Source: Actinomadura sp. 7K507
GTDB taxonomy: Bacteria > Actinomycetota > Actinomycetes > Streptosporangiales > Streptosporangiaceae
Direction: 5' to 3'
DNA length: 48,975 nucleotides
Assembly: GCF_004348425.1 (NCBI RefSeq)
Contig: NZ_SMKK01000033.1
Coordinates: 1 to 48,975 of the forward strand
A program made the position numbers and the translations under genes. Below, piece by piece: positions 42,563-48,975 of this stretch; the stretch's first letter is position 1; each line of letters starts with the position of its first letter. Below the pieces are notes generated by a model that had not been told where the DNA came from, did no database searches, and saw only the letters and a program-made list of their open reading frames with translations.

Positions 42563-43252
42563 GTGATCCACTTCGACAACGTCACCAAGGTCTATCCGAC
42601 CCAGAACCGGCCCGCCTTGCAGCACGTGAACGTCGCCATCGAAAAGGGCGAGTTCCTGTTCCTGGTGGGGCCGTCCGGTTCGGGTAAGTCGACCTTCCTG
42701 CGCCTCATCCTGAAGGAGGAACGTCCTTCCCAGGGTCACGTGCACGTGGCGGGCAAGGACCTGAGCAGGCTGAGCAACTGGAAGGTGCCGCACCTGCGCC
42801 GCAGGATCGGCTGCGTCTTCCAGGACTTCCGCCTCCTCCCCAACAAGAACGTCTTCGAGAACGTCGCGTTCGCCCTCGAGGTGATCGGCAAGCCGCGGCG
42901 TTTCATCGGCAAGGTCGTCCCCGAGGTCATCGACCTCGTCGGCCTGGAGGGCAAGGCCCACCGGATGCCGGACGAGCTGTCCGGCGGCGAGCAGCAGCGC
43001 GTCGCGATCGCGCGGGCGTTCGTCAACCGGCCGATGATCCTGCTGGCCGACGAGCCGACGGGCAACATCGACCCGGCCACCTCGATCGGCATCATGAAGG
43101 TGCTGGACCGGATCAACCGCACCGGTACCACCGTCGTGATGGCCACCCACGACGCCGCGATCGTCGACGCCTTCCGCAAGCGCGTCGTCGAGCTGGAGGA
43201 CGGACGGGTCGTCCGCGACCAGTCGCGCGGCGTGTACGGGCAGGCCTACTAA
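42563..43252 (+). CDS. ftsE: Cell-division ABC ATPase FtsE
   Basis: This 229-residue ATPase has Walker A GPSGSGKS (36-43), signature LSGGEQQR, Walker B ILLADEPT and the H-loop MATHD. With FtsX it forms a divisome complex that activates cell-wall hydrolases at the septum. It starts at GTG 42563, ahead of the conserved [12 protein letters not shown] 218-bp gap separates it from ftsX, unlike the near-overlap seen in many bacteria. Confidence 0.96.
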   Translation: MIHFDNVTKVYPTQNRPALQHVNVAIEKGEFLFLVGPSGSGKSTFLRLILKEERPSQGHVHVAGKDLSRLSNWKVPHLRRRIGCVFQDFRLLPNKNVFENVAFALEVIGKPRRFIGKVVPEVIDLVGLEGKAHRMPDELSGGEQQRVAIARAFVNRPMILLADEPTGNIDPATSIGIMKVLDRINRTGTTVVMATHDAAIVDAFRKRVVELEDGRVVRDQSRGVYGQAY

Positions 43253-43294
43253 CCGTGTTCGCCGAGGAGTGCGGGAGACGTTCCACCCGCGATG

Positions 43295-43313
43295 ACCCGG
43301 GCCGGGGCCCGGT
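43295..43313 (+). other. GC hairpin in the ftsE-ftsX gap
   Basis: CCGGGCC/GGCCCGG (43297-43303 / 43306-43312) is a compact stem midway in the gap that could attenuate or process the ftsEX transcript. Confidence 0.4.
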
Positions 43314-43470
43314 CCCCTCCACGGCACTTCCATCTGAACCACCGATTCCTGCCGGGGCGTACGACACCCCGAGGCCCCAGAGGTAGGAACCGCCCCGCAT
43401 CGGCCCCCGTTCCACAACGCGGTACGGCCCAGGCTTCCGGCGGGACACAGGCGATCAAGGACAGCGAGGC

Positions 43471-44376
43471 ATGCGCGTACAGTTCGTTCTCCAGGAGATC
43501 TGGATCGGTCTCCGCCGGAACATGACGATGACGATCTCCCTCGTCATCACCGTCGCCATCGCCATGGCACTCTTCGGTACCGGGCTGCTGCTGCGGCAGC
43601 AGGTCGACTCGTCCAAGAGCTTCTGGTACGACAAGATCGAAGTCTCGATCTTCCTGTGCGCCAAGACGAGCTCGAACCCGAGCTGCCAGAAGCAGGACGT
43701 CACCGACCAGCAGCGGCAGACGCTCAAGGCTCAGCTGGACAAGCTGCCACAGGTCTCCGAGGTCCAGTACGAGAACAAGCAGCAGGCCTTCGAGCGGTTC
43801 AAGGACAACTTCGCGGGCTCGCCGGGCTTCGTGGAGAGCACCCGCGAGGGCGACATCCCCGACTCGTTCCGGGTCAAGCTGAAGGCACCCGAGGAGTACA
43901 AGGCGGTCGCGCAGGCGATGCTCGGCCAGCCGGGCGTCGACACCGTGATCAACGAGCAGGAGATCCTGGAGCGATTCTTCCGGATCCTGAACGGCCTCCA
44001 GGTGGCCGCGCTGACGATCGCGCTGATCCAGGTGGTCGCCGCGGTGATGCTGGTCGGCAACACCGTCCGGCTGTCGGCGTTCAACCGGCGCCGGGAGACC
44101 GGCATCATGCGGCTCGTCGGCGCGTCCAACACCTATATCCAGCTGCCGTTCATCCTGGAGGGCGCCATCGCCGGCCTGATCGGCGGTATCTTCTCGTCCA
44201 TCCTGCTGGTGTTCAGCAAGAAACTGCTGATCGACAGATTGGCGGGAGACGTCCAACTCGTCAGCCAACTCGGCTGGAGTACGGTCATCGCCGTCATCGT
44301 CGTCTCCATATGTTTCGGCGTGCTGCTATGCGCGGTCGCGTCGTTCCTCACACTGCGGAGATATCTCAAGATCTGA
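43471..44376 (+). CDS. ftsX: Cell-division permease FtsX
   Basis: This 301-residue protein has the FtsX topology: one N-terminal helix (about 20-42), a large extracellular domain (about 45-165) with two cysteines (FLCAKTSSNPSC) that could form a disulfide, then three helices (about 174-200, 222-247, 268-293). RLVGASNTYIQLPFILEG is the conserved FtsX core. It pairs with FtsE. AAGGA lies about 13 nt before the ATG. Confidence 0.95.
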   Translation: MRVQFVLQEIWIGLRRNMTMTISLVITVAIAMALFGTGLLLRQQVDSSKSFWYDKIEVSIFLCAKTSSNPSCQKQDVTDQQRQTLKAQLDKLPQVSEVQYENKQQAFERFKDNFAGSPGFVESTREGDIPDSFRVKLKAPEEYKAVAQAMLGQPGVDTVINEQEILERFFRILNGLQVAALTIALIQVVAAVMLVGNTVRLSAFNRRRETGIMRLVGASNTYIQLPFILEGAIAGLIGGIFSSILLVFSKKLLIDRLAGDVQLVSQLGWSTVIAVIVVSICFGVLLCAVASFLTLRRYLKI

Positions 44377-44383
44377 CGCGTTG

Positions 44384-44413
44384 ACCGGATCCGGTGCAAC
44401 CGCCGGATCCGGT
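44384..44413 (+). terminator. Hairpin after ftsX
   Basis: ACCGGATCCGG (44384-44394) and CCGGATCCGGT (44403-44413) form a perfect 11-bp stem with an 8-nt loop, 7 bp after the ftsX stop. Confidence 0.65.
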
Positions 44414-44427
44414 GTATCGCGCCGCTC

Positions 44428-44433
44428 TACACT
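44428..44433 (+). promoter_or_regulatory. -10 of a likely leaderless transcript for the S41 protease
   Basis: TACACT ends 6 nt before the ATG at 44440, which has no Shine-Dalgarno sequence. Confidence 0.45.
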
Positions 44434-44439
44434 TGCCGC

Positions 44440-45657
44440 ATGTTCCGGACCGTGCCGCTCCCGGGGAGGCGGCCCCGGCGACCCCCCGAAGGCAGGAGGG
44501 CCGGGCGCCTCCTGCGCGGCACCGCGATCGCGGCCGCGATCCTCTGCGCGTACGGCGCGGGGGTGGTGACCGGCTCGGGTCCCCGGCGTCCCACCGCCGC
44601 CGCGGACGGATCGGTCCTCAACGAGGCCGCCGCGCGGATCGGCAGGCACGCGGCCGCGCCGGTCGAGCGCGGCGAACTCGACCGCGCCGCCGTCGAGGGC
44701 ATGCTGAGCGCGCTCGGCGACAGGTGGGCGCGCTACTACTCCGCTCGCGAGTACGACGACGTCGATGGACGGCTGAACGGCCACTACAGCGGCGTCGGGC
44801 TGTGGCTCGGCTCCGGGGACCGCGAGGGCAGGGTGATCGTGGCCAGCGTCCAGCCGGGCACCGCCGCCGCACGCGCGGGTGTGCGGGCCGGTGACATCAT
44901 CACCGGGGTCGGGGAATCGCCCGTGGACGGCTGGGGCGTGAAACGCGTGGCGGGGGCGCTGCGGGGGCGTCCCGAAGAGCCGGTCGCCCTGACCGTGGAA
45001 CGAGACCGGCGGACCAAGCGGTTCCACCTCGTCCGCACACCCGTCTCCGGAGGAGACGTCACAGTGACCGACCTCGCGGACGACGCGCGGATGATCCGGG
45101 TCGGCGCCTTCACGCGCGGCGCCGGCCGGCGGGTGCGAGCGGCCGTGACCGGGCAGTCACCGTCCGGCCGTCCCAGGGGCGGCGTCCTGCTGGACCTGCG
45201 AGGCAACCCGGGCGGCCTGCTGGACGAGGCGGTCAGAACGGCCTCCGCGTTCCTGCCGGGCGGCCCCGTGGTGACGTACCGGCCGCGCGGGGAACCCGCC
45301 CAGAACCGGATGGTCACCGAGCCCGGAGACGCGAAGACCCCGCTGGTGGTGCTCGTCGACGCCGGCACCGCCAGCGCCGCCGAGGTCGTCGCCGGGTCCC
45401 TCCGCGACCGCGACCGCGCGGTGATCATAGGATCGCGTACGTACGGGAAGGCATCGGTGCAGGAACCCATCACGCTCGCCGACGGGTCGGTCATCGAACT
45501 GACCGTCGGTCGCTATCGGACCCCCGGCAGCCGTAACCTCGACGGTGTGGGGATCGAACCCGACGTGGCGGTCTCCGCCGACCGTCCGCCCGAAGTGGCC
45601 GAGCGGCGCGCCCGGACGGTGCTGCGCGGCCTGCACGCGACACTGCCGGGCGGCTGA
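44440..45657 (+). CDS. ctpA: S41-family carboxy-terminal processing protease
   Basis: This 405-residue protease has an N-terminal membrane anchor (about 26-46), a PDZ domain (about 115-195; GVGLWLGSGDREGRVIVASVQPGTAAARAG split over its core) and an S41 domain. The catalytic pair is S312 (DAGTASAAEVV) and K337 (RTYGKASVQE), 25 residues apart as in CtpA. It acts outside the membrane on protein C-termini. It lies between ftsX and smpB; a hairpin and its own -10 suggest separate transcription. Confidence 0.92.
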   Translation: MFRTVPLPGRRPRRPPEGRRAGRLLRGTAIAAAILCAYGAGVVTGSGPRRPTAAADGSVLNEAAARIGRHAAAPVERGELDRAAVEGMLSALGDRWARYYSAREYDDVDGRLNGHYSGVGLWLGSGDREGRVIVASVQPGTAAARAGVRAGDIITGVGESPVDGWGVKRVAGALRGRPEEPVALTVERDRRTKRFHLVRTPVSGGDVTVTDLADDARMIRVGAFTRGAGRRVRAAVTGQSPSGRPRGGVLLDLRGNPGGLLDEAVRTASAFLPGGPVVTYRPRGEPAQNRMVTEPGDAKTPLVVLVDAGTASAAEVVAGSLRDRDRAVIIGSRTYGKASVQEPITLADGSVIELTVGRYRTPGSRNLDGVGIEPDVAVSADRPPEVAERRARTVLRGLHATLPGG

Positions 45658-45687
45658 GACCACCGGGCACGATAGAACCGCCGGAAC

Positions 45688-45732
45688 GACCGAACTGACC
45701 GAACTAGCCGAACTGACCGAACTGGCCGGACT
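45688..45732. repeat. 9-bp tandem repeat, five copies
   Basis: GACCGAACT-type units run head to tail from 45688 to 45732 (the third and fifth diverge) in the gap before smpB. Confidence 0.75.
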
Positions 45733-45765
45733 AGAACTGGGACGCCGGGACAAGGACTGGATGAC

Positions 45766-46257
45766 GTGGCACGGGACACCGGGCGCAAGAAGGACACCGG
45801 GCGCAAGCTCATCGCCCAGAACAAGCGGGCCCGCTACGACTACCACATCGACGAGACGTGGGAGGCGGGCATGGTGCTGATGGGCACCGAGGTCAAGGCC
45901 CTGCGCGCCGGACGCGCATCCCTCGCCGACGGCTACGCGCACGTGATGGGCGGGGAGGTGTGGCTGGAACACGTCCACATCCCCGAGTACACGCAGGGGA
46001 CCTGGACCAACCACGCCCCTCGCAGGCGCCGGAAGCTGCTGCTCCACAAGCGCGAGATCCAGAAGATCATCGCCAAGTCGTCGGAGCCCGGCTGGACGCT
46101 GATTCCGCTGGCGCTGTACTTCAGCGACGGCAAGGCCAAGGTCGAGATCGGCCTGGCCCGTGGTAAGAAGGCCTACGACAAGCGTCAGGCCATCGCCAAG
46201 CGGGAAGCCGACCGGGAGATGCAGAAGGCGGCGGCGGCCCGGTTCAGGAGACGGTGA
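45766..46257 (+). CDS. smpB: SsrA-binding protein
   Basis: This 163-residue protein binds tmRNA and brings it to stalled ribosomes. Family signatures are [31 protein letters not shown] (N-terminal part), [24 protein letters not shown] and the basic C-terminal tail [19 protein letters not shown]. The GTG at 45766 has AAGGA upstream. ssrA itself lies 2.2 kb downstream. Confidence 0.96.
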   Translation: MARDTGRKKDTGRKLIAQNKRARYDYHIDETWEAGMVLMGTEVKALRAGRASLADGYAHVMGGEVWLEHVHIPEYTQGTWTNHAPRRRRKLLLHKREIQKIIAKSSEPGWTLIPLALYFSDGKAKVEIGLARGKKAYDKRQAIAKREADREMQKAAAARFRRR

Positions 46258-46260
46258 AGG

Positions 46261-48189
46261 GTGTCGATGACGAACCGACGCCGGAAGCGGCGGCCCGGCA
46301 GGATCGCAGCGGCGCGGCGCCGGGTGGTGGCGCTCGCGGTCAGCGGCGCCCTCGTCGCGGGCATGACGACCGGATGCTGGGCCGAGCGGTCGGCGATGCC
46401 CGCCGTCCGCGACTTCCTGATCGCCTGGCAGGTCGGCAACTTCGAGGCGGCGGCCGGCAAGACCGTCGGCGTGGACCGGAAACAGGTCGAGGACGCGCTG
46501 AGCCGGGTCAGCCAGCAGCTCGACGCCGCGTCCCTGCGGCTGTCGCTCGGCACCGGCGTCACCGACAGCGACGTCGACCAGATCATCAAGAAGGGCGACG
46601 AGGCCGACGCGCGCTTCACCGTGAAGATCGACCTCGGTGAGAACGGCCAGCCGTGGGAGTACCCCGGGCTGATGCACCTTCGCCGGGTGGGCGGCAAATG
46701 GAAGATCGCCTGGAGTCCCTCGATCATCCACACGAGCCTGAAGCCCGGGCAGCGGCTCGCCGTCGTGACCGAGGAGCCCGAGCGCGCCCCCGTCACCGAC
46801 ACCCACGGACGCTCCCTGCTGCGCGAGGTCGGCGCCTACGACGTCGGGGTGTTCCCCGGGCAGCTCGCCGACCCCAAGAAGACCCTCGACATGCTCACCA
46901 AGCACGCCAAGATCGACGGTCGCCGGCTCGACGCCGAACGCCTCCTCGGACGCGTCCGCTCCGCCCCGCCGCAGGACTTCCTGCCGCTGATGACACTCCA
47001 GGTCCCCGCGCACAACGCGCTCATCCAGCGGCTGACCAACATCCCCGGGCTGAGCTTCAACGGCGTCAAGGCCCCGGTCGCCCCCGCCTACGCGCCCGAG
47101 CTGGTCGGCACGCTCGGCCCCGCCACCGCCGACCGCCTCCAGCACGTCGGCGCCCCCTACCAGCCGGGCGACACCATCGGCGTCAGCGGCGTCCAGCTCC
47201 TCCAGCAGCGCCGGCTCGCCGGCACCCCCACCGTCCGCGTCGTGGCGCAGGACGAGTCCGGTGAGAACACCGAGGAACTGCGCTCCTGGGAAGGCCAGCC
47301 GCCACAGGAAGTGCAGACCACCCTCGACCCCTCCTTCCAGCGCAAGAGCGACAAGGCGCTCGCGGGCCTGAACCACCCGGCGTCCATGGTGGTGGTCCGT
47401 CCGAGCACCGGCGAGGTGCTGGCCGTGTCCAACCACGGCACGAACGGCAAGAACCTCGCGTTCGAAGGCGAGTACTCGCCCGGGATGACGTTCGGAATCG
47501 TGTCCGCCGAGGCTCTGTTCTCCCAGGCCGGCATGAGCCAGACCACCGAGACCACCTGCCCCGCCACCGTCACCGTCGGCGGCGAGAAGTTCACCGGCAA
47601 GCCCCGCGGCGACAGCACGTTCGCCAACCACTTCGCCGCGTCCTGCAAGACGACCCTCGCGCAGCTCAGCGCCAAGCTCGACGCGAAGACCCTCGTCAAC
47701 GAGGCGTCCCAGTTCGGCCTCGGCAAGGACTGGGGCCTGACCGTCCCCGCCTTCACCGGCTCGGTGCCCACCCCCGCCAACGACGGCCAGAAGGCCGCCG
47801 CCATGATCGGCGAAGGCAACGTGAAGGTGAGCCCCCTCGCCATGGCCCTGGTCGCCGCCGCGGCCCAGAACGGCACCTGGAAGCCCCCGTACGTCCTCAA
47901 GGAGATCGCCAAGACCATCCAGGCGCCCCCGCCGCAGAACCTCCGGCCCGAATCCATCGCGAGCCTCAAGAAGGTCCTCGGCCGCACCGCGTCCCACGGC
48001 AACGCCCGCGGCGCCCGCGTCTCCGGCGACCTGGTCGGCGTCGCCGCCCTCGCCACCTACCGCGACGGCAACCGCAACAAGACCGTCTCCTGGTTCGTCG
48101 GCTCCAGCGGCGACCGCGCCTTCGCGATCGCCGTCGAGGGCCACGTCAACACCCCGGACATCGCGGCGAAGTTCCTCCGCGCCCGATGA
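46261..48189 (+). CDS. PBP-like lipoprotein with degenerate transpeptidase domain
   Basis: This 642-residue protein has a lipobox signal peptide (MTTGC, C39), an NTF2/MecA-N-like domain (about 47-155), a dimerisation segment and a transpeptidase-fold domain (about 355-640). The catalytic motifs are lost: SxxK (normally PGSTFK) reads PGMTFG with M409 and G412, SxN reads S461-C-K463, and KTG(T/S) is replaced by GRTAS. The fold framework (TLDPSFQRKSDKAL; ASMVVVRPSTGEVLAVSN; WFVGSSGDRAFAIAV) is intact with no frameshift. It is probably a structural or regulatory cell-wall protein. GTG 46261 or ATG 46267 may be the start. Confidence 0.85.
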   Translation: MSMTNRRRKRRPGRIAAARRRVVALAVSGALVAGMTTGCWAERSAMPAVRDFLIAWQVGNFEAAAGKTVGVDRKQVEDALSRVSQQLDAASLRLSLGTGVTDSDVDQIIKKGDEADARFTVKIDLGENGQPWEYPGLMHLRRVGGKWKIAWSPSIIHTSLKPGQRLAVVTEEPERAPVTDTHGRSLLREVGAYDVGVFPGQLADPKKTLDMLTKHAKIDGRRLDAERLLGRVRSAPPQDFLPLMTLQVPAHNALIQRLTNIPGLSFNGVKAPVAPAYAPELVGTLGPATADRLQHVGAPYQPGDTIGVSGVQLLQQRRLAGTPTVRVVAQDESGENTEELRSWEGQPPQEVQTTLDPSFQRKSDKALAGLNHPASMVVVRPSTGEVLAVSNHGTNGKNLAFEGEYSPGMTFGIVSAEALFSQAGMSQTTETTCPATVTVGGEKFTGKPRGDSTFANHFAASCKTTLAQLSAKLDAKTLVNEASQFGLGKDWGLTVPAFTGSVPTPANDGQKAAAMIGEGNVKVSPLAMALVAAAAQNGTWKPPYVLKEIAKTIQAPPPQNLRPESIASLKKVLGRTASHGNARGARVSGDLVGVAALATYRDGNRNKTVSWFVGSSGDRAFAIAVEGHVNTPDIAAKFLRAR

Positions 48190-48314
48190 CCGCCCCGTGA
48201 CGGCTTTGTGATCTCTTTACGCCACGGCGTCAACCTTCCCGCCGTCCCCGGGCGTCTTTACGGGTGACTGAGATCCCGCTTGGGGGGTTGCGGACTCAGT
48301 CGCCGTGATGAGAC

Positions 48315-48341
48315 CAGAGCCTCTTCTCGGGGGAGGCTCTG
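48315..48341 (+). terminator. Terminator of the PBP-like gene
   Basis: CAGAGCCTC (48315-48323) and GAGGCTCTG (48333-48341) form a perfect 9-bp stem with a 9-nt loop. Confidence 0.65.
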
Positions 48342-48371
48342 CCGTCCGGACCGGCCCGACCCTGCCGGTCG

Positions 48372-48409
48372 ACCCCGGTGGGTGTGACTCAGGTCGCACC
48401 CACCGGGGT
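48372..48409. terminator. Strong second terminator before ssrA
   Basis: ACCCCGGTGGGTG/CACCCACCGGGGT (48372-48384 / 48397-48409) with an inner GAC/GTC continuation gives a 16-bp stem with one mismatch and a 4-nt loop. Confidence 0.75.
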
Positions 48410-48507
48410 TCACGGCTGTCCTGGGAAATAACGTTGCCCGGCCACGCGTTACCCTAGTAACGTCATGGTGCGGACGTCCTCGGGCGCCCGTTTTGACAAC
48501 TCAACAT

Positions 48508-48877
48508 GGGGGTGACCGGCTTCGACTTCGGTCGTACGAGCCAGGGGAAGCGGGTCGAGGGTTGCTGTCGTGACCTCGTTAATCCTGTGACAGCAAACCA
48601 ACAACTGCCAACAAGAAGCAGTCCGAGTTCGCTCTCGCCGCCTGAGGCGAGTAGCGACTCTGTCAGCCCGGGAGAGTCTCCGACCCGGGGTCTGGCATCG
48701 TAAGGAGACTCCACCTGCAAGCCCGGTCGCGGGACCTGTAGGAACACCGAACAGCGACTGAGTCCGTCGGCGACACGCCTGCGTGAGCGCCGGGACTGAG
48801 AAAACGTTAAGCAGGCTGCACCCGGAGAAGCCCTGACCCTTCACCGAAGGACGCGGGTTCGATTCCCGCCACCTCCA
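48508..48877 (+). ncRNA. ssrA: Transfer-messenger RNA (tmRNA)
   Basis: The 5' end GGGGGUGACC pairs with the 3' end CACCUCC as a 7-bp acceptor stem with one G-U. The T-arm GGGTTCGATTCCC lies just before it. The mRNA-like part encodes a probable tag ANKKQSEFALAA (48607-48642) followed by TGA (48643-48645); the FALAA ending is typical of actinobacteria. The resume codon is inferred from the frame. The terminal CCA is not encoded. smpB, its partner, lies upstream. Confidence 0.95.
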
Positions 48878-48886
48878 CTCGTCGTT

Positions 48887-48924
48887 GGAGTGGTGTGCCC
48901 GCAGAATGCGCGGGCCGCCACTCC
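48887..48924 (+). terminator. ssrA terminator
   Basis: GGAGTGG/CCACTCC (48887-48893 / 48918-48924) encloses an inner GCCCGC/GCGGGC stem, 9 bp after the tmRNA 3' end. The last 50 bases of the window show only short GC hairpins. Confidence 0.75.
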
Positions 48925-48975
48925 TTCGTCATGTCTGCCTGGGGGGCGACCCCCAGACCCCCGGTGTGGGGGCTC

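Larger units (their letters stand above)
48190..48507. other. Intergenic region before ssrA
   Basis: No gene is evident in 318 bp. It holds a GACTGAG/CTCAGTC inverted repeat (about 48266-48301), the two terminators listed separately, and a CGTTAC/GTAACG palindrome (about 48447-48462) that may mark the ssrA promoter; I cannot pair a confident -35. Confidence 0.5.

Noticed and set aside
45545..45880. Frame encoding [18 protein letters not shown] before smpB
   Set aside because: The repeated peptide is simply the 9-bp tandem repeat read in one frame; the frame overlaps both ctpA and smpB out of phase.
48493..48498. Perfect TTGACA near the tmRNA 5' end
   Set aside because: Only 9 bp before the mature 5' end; a matching -10 would fall inside ssrA, so it cannot be the ssrA -35.

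Overview
The window is high-GC actinomycete DNA, most like the Streptosporangiales/Thermomonosporaceae (Actinomadura-type). The evidence is GTG starts, strong codon-position GC bias, the actinobacterial gene order comF-hpf-response regulator-secA, DasR-type operators, and the block prfB / ftsE-ftsX-ctpA-smpB-ssrA. The genus is an inference, not something read directly. The whole window looks chromosomal; I see no phage, integrative element, rRNA, tRNA or CRISPR array.

Layout. (1) 1-9004: comF, a structured leader plus the long ribosome-hibernation factor gene hpf, a NarL-type response regulator, an AlkX/YcaQ-type DNA glycosylase, a small membrane protein, secA and an Rv3235-like gene. (2) 9295-17712: a complete amino-sugar PTS supercluster. 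EIIC and the regulator dasR are on the minus strand; nagA, a SIS-type deaminase, EIIB, EIIA, a HAD phosphatase, HPr and Enzyme I are on the plus strand. Two composite DasR operators sit in the divergent region. (3) 17725-23462: cell-wall sugar recycling: a secreted protein of unknown function, a NagZ-type lipoprotein, a BadF-type GlcNAc/MurNAc kinase, MurR and MurQ. (4) 23663-30288: two HAD proteins, a DUF6912-like protein, pruA, acetoacetyl-CoA synthetase and a protein of three tandem helix-turn-helix modules. (5) 30517-37271: a receptor Ser/Thr kinase and the giant NAD-glutamate dehydrogenase. (6) 37285-41833: prfB with three related lipoproteins. (7) 41964-48877: a zinc-ribbon membrane peptide, ftsE, ftsX, an S41 protease, smpB, a degenerate penicillin-binding-protein-like lipoprotein and tmRNA.

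The nag/pts and murQ/nagZ blocks form one catabolic programme. GlcNAc enters as GlcNAc-6-P through EI-HPr-EIIA-EIIB-EIIC, NagA deacetylates it and the SIS enzyme deaminates it. Sugars released by NagZ are phosphorylated by the kinase, and MurQ converts MurNAc-6-P into the same GlcNAc-6-P pool. DasR is expected to respond to the phosphorylated amino sugars. smpB and ssrA together form the trans-translation system.

The most unusual signal is a pair of 71-bp inverted-repeat elements (14135-14205 and 24969-25039) in opposite orientation. Their 21-bp and 20-bp ends are identical, but the central 30 bp is unrelated in sequence and identical in length. One copy ends the SIS gene and supplies its stop codon. 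The other splits the start of pruA, supplying a stop for the original start and a new in-frame ATG. Other points of note: a 24-residue insertion immediately before Walker A of SecA, a PBP-like protein missing all three catalytic motifs, a HAD protein with Asn in place of the nucleophilic Asp, composite DasR operators with a one-turn spacing, and a structured hpf leader that may be a raiA-motif RNA.
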